Positions 9,090 to 17,843 of a stretch of 64,000 nt of DNA are shown piece by piece. Position numbers and translations under genes: made by a program. Position 1 is the first letter of the stretch, and each line of letters begins with the position of its first letter. The notes below the pieces were generated by a model, which ran no database searches, was not told the DNA's origin, and worked only from the letters and a program-made list of their open reading frames with translations. This stretch comes from Nitrospira sp. (GTDB lineage: Bacteria; Nitrospirota; Nitrospiria; Nitrospirales; Nitrospiraceae). The DNA lies in NCBI GenBank assembly GCA_030123605.1, contig CP126123.1, forward strand, positions 2,460,001 through 2,524,000, in the 5' to 3' direction.

Positions 9090-9488
9090 ATGAAGGTCAT
9101 CAAACTGTTGCACACCCGCATGCGGGTCAGTGATATGGACCAGACCATCCGCTTTTACCAGGACGTGTTGGGCCTGGAGGTGCTGGAGCGCAAGGTGTCC
9201 CCACGCGGCTCGCAGTTAGCCTTTCTGAAGGTCCCGAACAGCGAGGAGCTGATCGAACTCTGCAGCTTTCCCGCGAGCGGAGCCGTAAAGGTGCAGGAAG
9301 ACTTGGTGCACCTGGCCTTTCAGGTGGAGAACCTCGACCGGACGATCGAGGCCCTCAAGGCCAAACAGATCCCCATCACCGACGGCCCGACGCGCACGTC
9401 CTCGGGCAGCCGCTTCATCTTCATCGACGCGCCGGACGGCTACGAAGTGGAACTCATCGAACGACCGCCCGGCACCGCGCTGGTGTAG
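9090..9488 (+). CDS. Glyoxalase/VOC-fold metal-dependent protein
   Basis: 132 residues, one vicinal-oxygen-chelate domain of two beta-alpha-beta-beta-beta units. The likely metal ligands are His8 (LLHTRMRV), a Glu in the SEELIEL strand, the His of LVHLAF and the Glu of YEVELIE, the arrangement of glyoxalase I. The ATG at 9090 was chosen because AAGGAG sits 9 bases upstream and the domain begins at once. Glyoxalase I activity (methylglyoxal hemithioacetal to S-lactoylglutathione or a related thiol) is possible but other VOC enzymes look alike. Confidence 0.85.
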   Translation: MKVIKLLHTRMRVSDMDQTIRFYQDVLGLEVLERKVSPRGSQLAFLKVPNSEELIELCSFPASGAVKVQEDLVHLAFQVENLDRTIEALKAKQIPITDGPTRTSSGSRFIFIDAPDGYEVELIERPPGTALV

Positions 9489-9591
9489 AGATCGGTCGGC
9501 GCCTCGTCCCCATTGACGAGTCGCGTGCGGGACACGTATTGTTCCCCGTCTTTCCAATCCATCACCAACTGGCGACGAAAAGGAGCGTGCG

Positions 9592-10461
9592 ATGAAGAAC
9601 GGGTTTTTTCGCGGGCATGGGCTGGGCAACGACTACGTGGTCATGGACCCCACGGAGATGACTTTCAAACTCACCCCCGGAAAAATCCGCGGCATCTGCG
9701 ATCGTCATTGGGGGCTCGGCAGCGACGGCATCCTGGCCCTGGTGCCGTCGAAGAAGGCCGACTTCGGCCTGCGCATTTACAACCCCGATGGCAGCGAGGC
9801 AGAAAAATCCGGCAACGGCCTGCGGATCTTCGCCCGCTACCTCCACGCGACCGGCAAGACGAAGAAAAAACAGTTCACCGTCGAAACCAAGGGCGGCCTC
9901 GTTTCGATCACCCTGCATGTCGACCGCCATGGTGATGCAGCGGCTGCAACGGTCGAGATGGGACGGGCCATCTTTCAACCGGCAGCCCTTCCCTGTACAG
10001 TTCGGATGGACGAACTGATCCAAGCCCCCATCGAGGCGGCGGGACGGTCGTTGCAATTCACCGGCGTCAGCGTGGGCAATCCCCATTGCGTGCTGTTCAA
10101 GCCTGCCGGCCAAACCTGGAGCCGCGAAGACCTGCTGACCCTGGGACCGGCCTTGGAGAACCATTCCCTCTTCCCCAAACGCACCAATGTCCAGTTCGCT
10201 CTGCCGACCGGCCCCAAGGAAATCTCCATCCTCATTTGGGAGCGTGGCGCCGGTGAAACGCAGGCCTCAGGGTCATCGTCCTGCGCTGCCGCCAGCGCCG
10301 CCGTCAAACTGGGGCTCGTCAAGAGTCCGGTCACGGTCAAGATGCCGGGGGGCACGCTCAACATCGACGTCGCCGCCGATTTCAACCTGACCATGAAGGG
10401 GCCGGTGGCGGAAGTCGCCCGAGGCGCACTCAGTCCGTCGTTCGTGCGTAGCCTTCGCTAA
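9592..10461 (+). CDS. Diaminopimelate epimerase homologue with both catalytic Cys replaced by Ser
   Basis: 289 residues, full-length DapF fold (two pseudo-symmetric halves). RGHGLGNDYVV, YNPDGSEAEKSGNGLRIFAR and ERGAGETQASGSSSCA are the expected family blocks. In DapF a Cys in each half (E. coli Cys73 and Cys217) does the two-base epimerisation of LL- to meso-diaminopimelate. Here the codons are TCC (Ser73) and TCA (Ser226). The rest of both active-site loops is kept, so substrate binding may persist. It could be an epimerase with reduced or different chemistry, or a repurposed binding protein. A strong GGAGCG site precedes the ATG. I leave the symbol blank because the catalytic pair is missing. 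Confidence 0.8.
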   Translation: MKNGFFRGHGLGNDYVVMDPTEMTFKLTPGKIRGICDRHWGLGSDGILALVPSKKADFGLRIYNPDGSEAEKSGNGLRIFARYLHATGKTKKKQFTVETKGGLVSITLHVDRHGDAAAATVEMGRAIFQPAALPCTVRMDELIQAPIEAAGRSLQFTGVSVGNPHCVLFKPAGQTWSREDLLTLGPALENHSLFPKRTNVQFALPTGPKEISILIWERGAGETQASGSSSCAAASAAVKLGLVKSPVTVKMPGGTLNIDVAADFNLTMKGPVAEVARGALSPSFVRSLR

Positions 10462-10576
10462 AAAGCCCTCAGGGATGGACCGTCAGCCTCCGTGCAAGGT
10501 TGCGGAGAATTTGCACCGACCGTTAGAATTATCCGGCTGCAAAACCCCATAGCTGAACGCCGACGGCTAATCGCCC

Positions 10577-12430
10577 ATGGCTGAATTCCCTGACATTCTC
10601 CAATCCAAGCTCGACCACCTGCCGGAGCAACCGGGCTGCTACCTGTTTAAGAACGAGAAGAAGGAGATCCTCTACGTCGGAAAAGCCGCCGTGTTGGCGG
10701 ATCGCGTCCGCTCCTATTTCCAGAAGGGCAACGATCAGACCCCGAAAACCAGTCTGCTCGTCAACGAAGTCGCCGACCTCGAGACCATCGTCACCCGCTC
10801 CGAGCTGGAAGCGCTGATCCTCGAAAGCAACCTGATCAAGCGTCATCGCCCGCGTTTCAACGTGGTCCTGCGCGACGACAAGCAGTACCCATACCTACGT
10901 CTGCCGATCAAGGAAGACTTCCCGCGACTCTCCATCGTCCGCCGCGTGCAGAAGGACGGCGCACTCTACTATGGCCCCTACACGCCGGCCGGCGCACTGC
11001 GCGAAACGCTGAAGGTCATCCGGAAGGTCTTTCCGCTGGCCACCTGCGAAATCGACATCGACGGCAAGGCCGAGCGCGCCTGTATCGAATTCGAAATCAA
11101 GCGTTGCATGGCACCCTGTATCGGCAACCAGTCCCGCGACGACTATCACCTGATCGTGAAGCAGGTCCGCCAGTTTCTCGAGGGACGAGACCGGGAACTG
11201 CTGGATAGCCTGCGACAGGCCATGGAAGCGGCGGCGGAGCGGGAGGAATTCGAGGAGGCGGCCAGGCTGCGGGATCGACTCTTCAAGGTCGAACGTACGC
11301 TGGAGAAACAGCGCATCACGCAAGTCACCGCCACCGATCAGGATGTGATCGGCTTGGCCCGGCAGGGAACCTCGGCGGACCTCCAACTGCTGTTCGTGCG
11401 CGGCGGCCTGTTGATCGGCCGCAAGGATTTCTTCTGGCCCCAGGGTGCCGACAACGGCGATGAGGAATTGGTCCGCTCCGCCATCGAACAGTTCTACAAC
11501 AAGGAAGGGCAGCCGCCCAAGGAACTCCTGGTGCCGACCGCACTCGACGACGCGCAACTGATCGAACAGTGGCTGAGCGAGAAACGGGGCGAGACCGTGC
11601 ACATCGTGGCGCCGGAGCGCGGCGCGAAACATCAATTGGTATTGCTTGCAGAAGAAAATGCCGGCGCCGCGATCGCCGACCATCTCAGGAATGAAGCCTT
11701 GGATCGACAGGCCACGGCGGAGCTGAAACGATTGCTTCGCCTCGACAAGCCACCGCGCCGCATCGAGGGATTCGACATCTCGAATATCATGGGCAATCAG
11801 TCTGTCGCCTCGTTGGTGGTCTGGGAAGACGGACAGGCCAAGAAATCCGACTATCGCAAATTCCGGATTCAAACCGTAGAGGGCGCCAACGACTTCGCCA
11901 GTATGCAGGAGGCTGTGATGCGACGTTACGGCGCTGCCGAAGACCTCGCCCGTCCGGACCTGATTCTCATCGACGGCGGGTTGGGCCAGTTGAGCGCCGC
12001 GCTCGAGGGCCTTAAGCAGGTCGGGCAGGACCGGATCCCGATCATGGGTCTGGCCAAGGCGCGCGGCGACAAAGAGGAGCGGATTTTCCTGCCGGGCAGA
12101 AAAAACCCCATCCTGCTGCGGCCGACCTCGCCGGCTACCCACCTCGTCCAGCGCATTCGAGACGAAGCCCACCGGTTTGCCGTGACCTATCACCGAAATC
12201 TGCGCGGCAAAGCCCTCTTGTCGTCGCAACTGGACCAGGTGCCCGGTATCGGTGCGATTCGTCGGAAACGACTCTTGAAACAATTCGGCAGTCTTCAAGC
12301 CATCGCCGCCGCCGGCGATGAACAACTCAAGTCGGCCGGCCTCGACCAGGCCATCATCATCGCCCTGCGAAACGCCCTTGCCCCCATTACCCTCCAAGAC
12401 CGTAAGACCGCAGCCGGTGACGAACTCTGA
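10577..12430 (+). CDS. uvrC: Excinuclease ABC subunit C
   Basis: 617 residues, full length. Order of domains: GIY-YIG nuclease at residues about 10-95 (QPGCYLFKNEKKEILYVGKA), a Cys-rich segment with CIEFEIKRCMAPCIG near 175, a UvrB-binding UVR helix pair near 205-240, the RNase H-like nuclease core (RIEGFDISNIMG and LILIDGGLGQLSAAL) and tandem helix-hairpin-helix motifs at the C terminus (VPGIGAIRRKRLLKQFGS). It makes the dual incisions of nucleotide excision repair with UvrA and UvrB. The ATG has only a weak ribosome-binding site. uvrA lies 22 kb away on the other strand, so the uvr genes are not clustered. Confidence 0.97.
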   Translation: MAEFPDILQSKLDHLPEQPGCYLFKNEKKEILYVGKAAVLADRVRSYFQKGNDQTPKTSLLVNEVADLETIVTRSELEALILESNLIKRHRPRFNVVLRDDKQYPYLRLPIKEDFPRLSIVRRVQKDGALYYGPYTPAGALRETLKVIRKVFPLATCEIDIDGKAERACIEFEIKRCMAPCIGNQSRDDYHLIVKQVRQFLEGRDRELLDSLRQAMEAAAEREEFEEAARLRDRLFKVERTLEKQRITQVTATDQDVIGLARQGTSADLQLLFVRGGLLIGRKDFFWPQGADNGDEELVRSAIEQFYNKEGQPPKELLVPTALDDAQLIEQWLSEKRGETVHIVAPERGAKHQLVLLAEENAGAAIADHLRNEALDRQATAELKRLLRLDKPPRRIEGFDISNIMGNQSVASLVVWEDGQAKKSDYRKFRIQTVEGANDFASMQEAVMRRYGAAEDLARPDLILIDGGLGQLSAALEGLKQVGQDRIPIMGLAKARGDKEERIFLPGRKNPILLRPTSPATHLVQRIRDEAHRFAVTYHRNLRGKALLSSQLDQVPGIGAIRRKRLLKQFGSLQAIAAAGDEQLKSAGLDQAIIIALRNALAPITLQDRKTAAGDEL

Positions 12431-12432
12431 CT

Positions 12433-12468
12433 GTATTGCCTTCGATACACCCGTATCTGAATGGGTAC
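12433..12468. promoter_or_regulatory. Putative enhancer: paired GTATC-N6-GATAC sites upstream of the lipoprotein operon
   Basis: Two degenerate copies of the 16-bp palindrome: GTATTGCCTTCGATAC at 12433 and GTATCTGAATGGGTAC at 12453, 20 bp apart. They lie 125-155 bp upstream of a -24/-12 promoter, as at three other loci in this window. Interpreted as binding sites of a sigma-54 activator. Confidence 0.6.
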
Positions 12469-12577
12469 GGTCCATAGGACCACCAATATTGTGTCGGTTC
12501 TGAAACAGCGCCCTGTTTTCTCTTGCAGAATGGGGGTTCCGAAACCCATCCCGTATAACTTCGCGACGATTCCCGCC

Positions 12578-12593
12578 GGGTACGTAGCTTGCC
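12578..12593 (+). promoter_or_regulatory. Sigma-54 (-24/-12) promoter of the lipoprotein operon
   Basis: GGGTACGTAGCTTGCC: GG at 12579-12580 and GC at 12591-12592 with the required 10 bases between, and TTGC at -12. Expected transcription start near 12604; the first gene starts at 12643 behind a GGGAGG site. Confidence 0.65.
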
Positions 12594-12642
12594 TATGGCT
12601 ACAGACTATCTGACCGAAGACCATCACTGGGAGGCAATTCCG

Positions 12643-13275
12643 ATGAGGCTGTTGCGCATCTTGAGCCTGTCGATCGTTGCATCGCTCGCCGCCTGCACCA
12701 CCCCGCCGGAAATCAAACAGGCGCTCGTGGCGAAGGACCAGGCCTACGCCGAGAACGAACAGCTCATGCAGCAGTATCGAGAGTTAGTGAGCCAAATCAC
12801 CACTCGCCATCTGCAGTGGTATCGGTACGTCCAAACCAGGCTTAAACTGGACCTCGCGTTGCAATGGACAACCACCAATCCCAGACGCAGCGATGTCCCG
12901 GACGCCGACCTCACTAGAGACGATGCAGAGCTGCTGGGTCGAGAGATCATTACCGTGATCAACGACATGCGCCTCAAGGGGCTTCCGGAACGCAAAGACC
13001 CGAACGGACAAGCCGTTTTCATGGCCGGTTCCGGCGACATGAGTAACCTGATCCAGAAACTCCCCGAGTTGATCACGCAGGTCGAACAACGGATCGCCGC
13101 CGATTCGAAGGCGCCTTCGGCCGTGGATCTCACCGTGTTCGACCGGTACCGCAGCAATGTCGAGGCGCTCCGCCGAATCAATGCCATCATCAAACAGTAC
13201 TTGGATATCGACGTGACGCTGAGCCGCAACGACACTCAGGCGCTTGCCGATGCCCTTCGTTCGGTGCGCCGATGA
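12643..13275 (+). CDS. Uncharacterised lipoprotein, first gene of a sigma-54-type operon
   Basis: 210 residues. The N terminus is a lipoprotein signal peptide with the lipobox ...SLAAC, acylated Cys at residue 18. The ATG at 12643 has GGGAGG 9 bases upstream, and earlier in-frame starts would destroy the signal. The mature part is helical and charged, with likely coiled coil around residues 25-55 and again near 130-190. No enzyme motif seen; family not recognised. It is followed by two overlapping or adjacent genes of similar helical character, so a multi-protein envelope assembly is possible (inference). Confidence 0.75.
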   Translation: MRLLRILSLSIVASLAACTTPPEIKQALVAKDQAYAENEQLMQQYRELVSQITTRHLQWYRYVQTRLKLDLALQWTTTNPRRSDVPDADLTRDDAELLGREIITVINDMRLKGLPERKDPNGQAVFMAGSGDMSNLIQKLPELITQVEQRIAADSKAPSAVDLTVFDRYRSNVEALRRINAIIKQYLDIDVTLSRNDTQALADALRSVRR

Positions 13276-13310
13276 CCGGCCGAACCGGCGGTGAAAAAAA
13301 GGAGGCCTCC

Positions 13311-14021
13311 ATGGGCCGTCGAAGCCTCTCTCTATTGTCCCTCGTCACGGTTCTCCTGACGGCCGCGGGGTGCCATTCGATCCACAGCAGCGCAGTACGG
13401 GATCTCATTCAGTTGGAAGGCACCAAGATCGATGCGGCGCAGACCAATATCGATCTGTTTCAAAAAGAGACCGAAGCCCGGATCAAGGCCCTTGAGCAGG
13501 CACGCAGCTGGCTGCATGAAAGCTTCAAGTCGCTCCAGACCCAGGAAACCAAACACCACTTCGTCCTAGCCTCGTTTCGGAACGTGACGAACAAGAAGGG
13601 AGACGCCGCCTATGCGGCGGCCTACCTCGTGAGCCAAATCTACATGGCGGACATGCAGGGACTCGAGAAGGCGGTTTGGGACCAATTCGAAGAGGATTTC
13701 TGCGGTCTGCGGGATCAGGCCAATGCGCTCAATGATTCCTGGAAACGGACAGCCACCCTCCACGCTCAGTTGAAACGCTTCTCTCAACAGTCGGCGCTGG
13801 CCTCCGTCGATCCTGAATTCGTGGCCTCGATTCTGGATCAAGCACCGGGCCGATCCGAGCAGATCATGGGAATCTTGAACCATTCACGGACGGTCAATGA
13901 CGCGCTGGAGGAAGTCGCCGGCGCGCGCATCCTTCGCATCGGCGCCTTGGAACAAGCCCGTACCTTCACCGCCGACCTGGTGGAGCTGCTCGACCGGCTG
14001 AAGAAAGACGACGGACAGTAA
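13311..14021 (+). CDS. Uncharacterised lipoprotein, second gene of the operon
   Basis: 236 residues from the ATG at 13311, chosen because AAAGGAGG lies 7 bases upstream and a lipoprotein signal follows directly (lipobox LTAAGC, Cys21). A start at 13272 overlapping the previous stop is possible but would put 13 polar residues before the signal. Mature region is almost all helix with coiled-coil-like heptads around residues 35-75. No known domain recognised. Probably anchored facing the periplasm or outer membrane. Confidence 0.75.
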   Translation: MGRRSLSLLSLVTVLLTAAGCHSIHSSAVRDLIQLEGTKIDAAQTNIDLFQKETEARIKALEQARSWLHESFKSLQTQETKHHFVLASFRNVTNKKGDAAYAAAYLVSQIYMADMQGLEKAVWDQFEEDFCGLRDQANALNDSWKRTATLHAQLKRFSQQSALASVDPEFVASILDQAPGRSEQIMGILNHSRTVNDALEEVAGARILRIGALEQARTFTADLVELLDRLKKDDGQ

Positions 14022-14033
14022 CGGAGGCATCTC

Positions 14034-14555
14034 ATGAACGCCAGCATTCAAGGAGTGATCACCTTCCTCCAAGGCAACGACAGCCTCATCAAACAACTGA
14101 TGGACACGGCCGAAAGCGCCAACGCCGACATCCAGCAGCTGGCAAACCAGGTGGACCATGCCAGGGATGAGGCGCAAGTGCTGGTCGATCAGCTGGGAAC
14201 CGTCGCGATCGCAGTCGGGAAACAGGATGAAACGAAGGTTCGCCAAAAGGCACTGCTTGAGGCGGTCGCGGCCTTGCGCAAGAAGTTTGAAACCTACAAG
14301 AACGACCCGTTGCGCCGGGGCATCTACGCGGCGGAAATTTCCAACCTGTACCTGCAACTGGCCAACACCTTCAACAATGAAACGGTGGCCCAGATCGTCC
14401 CGTTCGAAGCCGATGAACTCGCCACCTACAAAGATCTCCTGACAAAAGCCATTCTGGACGCCGAGTCGCGGAAGAAACGCGCCGCCGTCATCAAGGCGGC
14501 GGCTCAGATTTCCCGATTGGCACTCGGCGTGGCCAGCAAGCTGGCGGTCGTGTGA
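14034..14555 (+). CDS. Uncharacterised helical protein, third gene of the operon
   Basis: 173 residues, no signal peptide and no membrane helix seen; predicted long amphipathic helices (residues about 20-60 and 70-95) suggest a coiled-coil protein. GGAGG stands upstream of the ATG. Its stop overlaps the next gene's GTG by 4 bp (GTGA), so translation is coupled. Family not recognised. Its place between lipoprotein genes suggests that it works with them, though it lacks an export signal of its own. Confidence 0.7.
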   Translation: MNASIQGVITFLQGNDSLIKQLMDTAESANADIQQLANQVDHARDEAQVLVDQLGTVAIAVGKQDETKVRQKALLEAVAALRKKFETYKNDPLRRGIYAAEISNLYLQLANTFNNETVAQIVPFEADELATYKDLLTKAILDAESRKKRAAVIKAAAQISRLALGVASKLAVV

Positions 14556-15346
14556 CGGACATGGGAGCCAGATTCACAATGTGGACCTACGTGGCCCTGC
14601 TGTTGTTCATCGTCGGTTCCGGCTGCAGTCTCGATGCCTCCTCCCGTGGTCCCTTCGGACCGGAAGATCCGGAAACCGCCGTCCAGAAAAAAACCTTGCC
14701 CGCGCAGATCCCGGCCAGGCATCCCCTGACCTTCACGGCAGACGAGTCCGTCGGACATATCAAGCCCAAGGTGGCGGGGGCCGTGGCCGATGCGGCGGTC
14801 ACGCGGTCATCGAACCAGGCTGCAATGCTCTCGGAGTCCGACCTAGCCGCCTTGCGGAAAACAGCCGAGGCCGATCCCAGGGTCTCTCAGCTCCTGGGCG
14901 CCCGTTGGAGCTTCGTCGATGCGGACCGCGTGGCGCCGGACGGCAAAGTGTCGTTCGGCTGCTGTCGGACCCAGGCGCGATTCACCACACTCACCTATTT
15001 CAGCTACAGCAACAACGTCGCAGTCGACGTGCGCATGAAAGACGGCGCCGTGATGCAGGCCTCGCGGATCGAAGGCTACCTGCCTCCCGAAGGTCCGCAG
15101 GACGTTCAACGAGGCATCGAACTGGCCCGAGCCGACGGACGTCTCGCCGGCAAGGTACAGGGCCTGCAAGGCCATGGACTCCTGATGCAACCGGATCGCG
15201 GGTTTTTCAGGAACGATCCCGGGTACGGGCACCGCGTGATCTGGATTACCTTTTCCCAGGGCCAGGACGGCGATCCCAAATACTGGGCCACGGTGGACCT
15301 CACGGAAGACCGTGTGTTGGACGCAGGGGATGAACCGCCTCGATAG
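14552..15346 (+). CDS. Uncharacterised lipoprotein, fourth gene of the operon
   Basis: 264 residues from GTG 14552; ATGs at 14561 and 14579 are alternatives. A hydrophobic segment ends in IVGSGC, a lipobox with Cys25 in the longest form. The mature part is Pro-rich at first, then has mixed alpha/beta character with a CC pair (FGCCRTQARF, near residue 133) and several aromatic strands. The last segment (HRVIWITFSQGQDGDPKYWATVDL, split by me from its context) resembles the strand-rich end of the following amine-oxidase-like protein only in general style. No family assigned. Confidence 0.7.
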   Translation: MTDMGARFTMWTYVALLLFIVGSGCSLDASSRGPFGPEDPETAVQKKTLPAQIPARHPLTFTADESVGHIKPKVAGAVADAAVTRSSNQAAMLSESDLAALRKTAEADPRVSQLLGARWSFVDADRVAPDGKVSFGCCRTQARFTTLTYFSYSNNVAVDVRMKDGAVMQASRIEGYLPPEGPQDVQRGIELARADGRLAGKVQGLQGHGLLMQPDRGFFRNDPGYGHRVIWITFSQGQDGDPKYWATVDLTEDRVLDAGDEPPR

Positions 15347-15426
15347 CGAGCAGGCTGTTGAAACACCTTTTGGGACACCCGAACACGCAGACCTGCACAC
15401 GATCGCAGTTGGAGTCGGAATAGCCC

Positions 15427-15579
15427 GCAGGATGTTCAAAAAGGCCTTCCGGCAAGGCCGCAACGAGGCGCAAGGAAAAACGAGCGCCACGCCTGTGGGA
15501 AGAGGAGTGGCCCCAGGTCGTACGTTGTGCCTTTGAGCGACGCGAGAACGAAGCTGGAGGACTTGTTCAACATCCTGCC
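15427..15579 (-). repeat. Dispersed intergenic repeat, family 1, copy 2, with inverted ends
   Basis: Bounded by GCAGGATGTTCAA and its inverted counterpart TTGTTCAACATCCTGC, so the whole 150-bp unit can fold back. On the minus strand its blocks follow the order of the copies at 5165 and 29962 (AAGTCCTCCAGC, CGTTCTCGCGTCGCTCAAAG, TTGCGGCCTTGCCGG). It separates the fourth lipoprotein gene from the amine-oxidase-like gene. A further related fragment (GCAGGCTGTTGAAA) stands at 15351. Confidence 0.7.
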
Positions 15580-15596
15580 AGATGAAAGGATTGCGG

Positions 15597-16577
15597 ATGA
15601 CACGCACCGCCATGGTTGCCTTGCTGCTCTGTTGCACCTTCGCCTTGCCGCTCTCAGGCCTGGCGGACACCACATCGGAACACATCGATTGGGGCCCCTG
15701 GAGTTTCGATTACGAAGTCAAGGACAGCACCGGCCTTGCCCTTCGCAATGTCACCTACGGCGAGGAACAGGTCCTGGCCAAGGCCAGCATGCCGGTCGTG
15801 CGCGTGAAATACGTCAAGGAACGCCGTTGGTGGAATCCCTTCACTTGGTTCGGGTCCCGCGCCGACAGCGGGCGCTGCGGGCCCTTTCAAGACCGGCTGC
15901 GCTGGCAGGACTTGGTTCCGATCGTGAACTGCGGCGACCACAAGGTCTGTATCGAGAGTTCCACAGTGAGCGGAATGAAATGGCTCGAACTGGGGATCTA
16001 CGCCAGAATCGGCGAATACCATATCTATCAGGCCTGGCATCTGTCTGAGGATGGAGAAATGCGGCCGGTCATCCAGAGCCGCGGCCTCTCCTGCAACACC
16101 GACCACGTCCACCATCCCTACTGGCGATTCGATTTCGACATCAACGGCAACGGGATGGACCAGGTCTTCCTGCACGACGACGGGGGACCGGACAGGGGCT
16201 GGGGACCAGGCTGGAAAAAATATGTCAATGAACGCAACGACGTCAAAATTCCCGCCACCCACCGAATCTGGTTCGTGCGGGACCAGGTGACCGAACACGG
16301 CGTTTGGGTCCTCCCCGGTGACGGCTACGCGCCCCTCAAAGACGACGGGGAACGCGACCGGTTCGCCGATCACGATGTGGCGATTCGCCGCGCCAACCCG
16401 GATGAAGACGTCCCCTGGTCGTTCGGGGCACGCGGCCAACTCGGCTATGACGAAGACAACCAGGGCGTTCAGGAGCAGGACGTCGTACTCTGGTATGTCG
16501 CTCACCTTCCACACATGGCCGCCCTCGGCCCCACCAAGTGGCTGACCCTCGGTCCCACGTTGAAAATTCAGCGGTAG
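15597..16577 (+). CDS. Exported copper-amine-oxidase-like protein, catalytic-domain size only
   Basis: 326 residues from ATG 15597 (AAAGGA 6 bases upstream), with a signal peptide cleaved near GLA-DT. Three regions resemble the C-terminal beta-sandwich of copper amine oxidases: IGEYHIYQAWHLSEDG, where Tyr141 sits at the position of the topaquinone-forming Tyr; NTDHVHHPYWRFDFDINGNG, with His170/His172/His173 like the HxH copper pair; and WYVAHLPHM, with His303/His306 like the third ligand. The usual N-Y-D/E-Y motif is E-Y-H-I here, so cofactor formation is doubtful. Typical enzymes have 600-700 residues with N-terminal domains absent here. Possible role: periplasmic amine oxidation or copper binding. 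Family match made by eye. Confidence 0.55.
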   Translation: MTRTAMVALLLCCTFALPLSGLADTTSEHIDWGPWSFDYEVKDSTGLALRNVTYGEEQVLAKASMPVVRVKYVKERRWWNPFTWFGSRADSGRCGPFQDRLRWQDLVPIVNCGDHKVCIESSTVSGMKWLELGIYARIGEYHIYQAWHLSEDGEMRPVIQSRGLSCNTDHVHHPYWRFDFDINGNGMDQVFLHDDGGPDRGWGPGWKKYVNERNDVKIPATHRIWFVRDQVTEHGVWVLPGDGYAPLKDDGERDRFADHDVAIRRANPDEDVPWSFGARGQLGYDEDNQGVQEQDVVLWYVAHLPHMAALGPTKWLTLGPTLKIQR

Positions 16578-16833
16578 CCGAACGACATCGGCCCCACCGG
16601 GCAGTCTCAATCCTCGCCGTTCCGACCAGAATCCCTCTTCCGTTGCGGTTCACACCCTAGGCACTCTATACTAAGGCTGAATGGCCCTAGATACGAACCG
16701 TCCGCGAACGGTACAATTGGTCGGATATCTTAGGTCATGGCCGCCCGAGCATGAACCCCGTGCGAAGCGGTACACCTTCATGTCTTGACATGTTCCCTGT
16801 GACGAAGTTACCCGCTCATCGGGAGGAAGCGAC

Positions 16834-17631
16834 ATGAATCGACCTGAGTTTTCTTCGAAGGAGTTTCAGCGGCTCGGGGAAATCATGTATGAAGCACGCT
16901 CTCTCCACCGAACCGACGGAGTCTGGAAACTGGTGTCGTCCGTGCAGCGGGTCGTGCCCTACGAATTTTCCGGTTGCGGAGCCGTCAATCTCCTTCGCAC
17001 GGTCGATCCGTCACTGGGCCATTCCACCTATCCACGGGAATTCTGCCGACTCTATATGGGCCAAGGATTGGCGGCGGACCCGGCCGTGCACCGATTGCTC
17101 ACGTCGGGGCAGACCGTCACGTCGAGCGCGGATCAACCAAGTTGTGACGAACCCAGGGCCGTTACCTCGCTGAAACTCGATTTCGGCATCAAAACCTGCC
17201 TCTCCGCCGGCGTACGAGGTACGAACGGCTCTTGCTCCTACTTCGCTTTCAGTAACTTCGACGTGAAACAAACCGACAAGCTTCGCCTCCTGCTCGACAT
17301 CCTGGCCCCGCACTTTCATCTGAGTTATATGCGTTGCAGTTCCTCGTGGGAACCTCAGCGGCAGACCCGGCAAGCGGCGACGCTCAGCAACCGAGAAGAG
17401 GAGATCCTCCGGTGGGTCGCCGCGGGCAAGACGAATTGGGAGATTTCCGTCATCCTCAAGGTCAGTTTGAACACGATTAAATTTCACCTGAAGAACGTCT
17501 TCCAGAAAATCGGGGTCGAAAATCGATGGAGCGCCATTGCCTACTGGCAAACCGGTGGACAGCATCGCGTCGTCGCGACCTCTCCGCCGAGCGACGATCG
17601 CCCCCCTTCCGCCTCGAACAATCCTGATTAA
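16834..17631 (+). CDS. LuxR-family transcriptional regulator
   Basis: 265 residues. The C terminus (about 185-245) is a LuxR-type helix-turn-helix: LSNREEEILRWVAAGKTNWE, then SLNTIKFHLKNVFQKIGV. The N-terminal 170 residues look like a GAF- or autoinducer-binding-type sensory domain, with no receiver Asp. A GGGAGG site precedes the ATG. A possible sigma-70 promoter (TTGCGG, 18 bp, TATACT at 16643-16672) lies 160 bp upstream, and ACCGT/ACGGT arms near 16700 could be an operator. It opens a stretch with a nitroreductase-like protein and a ketosynthase, and may control them. Ligand unknown. Confidence 0.85.
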   Translation: MNRPEFSSKEFQRLGEIMYEARSLHRTDGVWKLVSSVQRVVPYEFSGCGAVNLLRTVDPSLGHSTYPREFCRLYMGQGLAADPAVHRLLTSGQTVTSSADQPSCDEPRAVTSLKLDFGIKTCLSAGVRGTNGSCSYFAFSNFDVKQTDKLRLLLDILAPHFHLSYMRCSSSWEPQRQTRQAATLSNREEEILRWVAAGKTNWEISVILKVSLNTIKFHLKNVFQKIGVENRWSAIAYWQTGGQHRVVATSPPSDDRPPSASNNPD

Positions 17632-17696
17632 CCCGTCGATGCATGCCGAATCGATCTCCTCCCCCGTCAAACAGTGACCGACCGGGGAGAGAGCCC

Positions 17697-17714
17697 CCTA
17701 CCCCGATGGGTAGG
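17697..17714 (+). terminator. Hairpin downstream of the LuxR gene
   Basis: CCTACCC and GGGTAGG form a 7-bp stem with a 4-base loop, 65 bp after the luxR-type stop. No T-run follows, so termination is only possible. Between it and 17844 I see nothing besides the GGAGG site of the next gene. Confidence 0.35.
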
Positions 17715-17843
17715 TGACGCCCCTGCGCACCTCTCGTACAGTCTTCTACACCACGTCATGCTTCGCGTGACGTACCGAAACCATAGCCATTCAGAAACCC
17801 AGGTCGGCCTGTCGGGCCCACACACCCTGGGACGGAGGATCCT

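Noticed and set aside
10895..12475. Open frame of about 526 codons antisense to uvrC
   Set aside because: uvrC is unmistakable on the other strand. The antisense frame is open because of GC-rich third positions, and its product has no domain.
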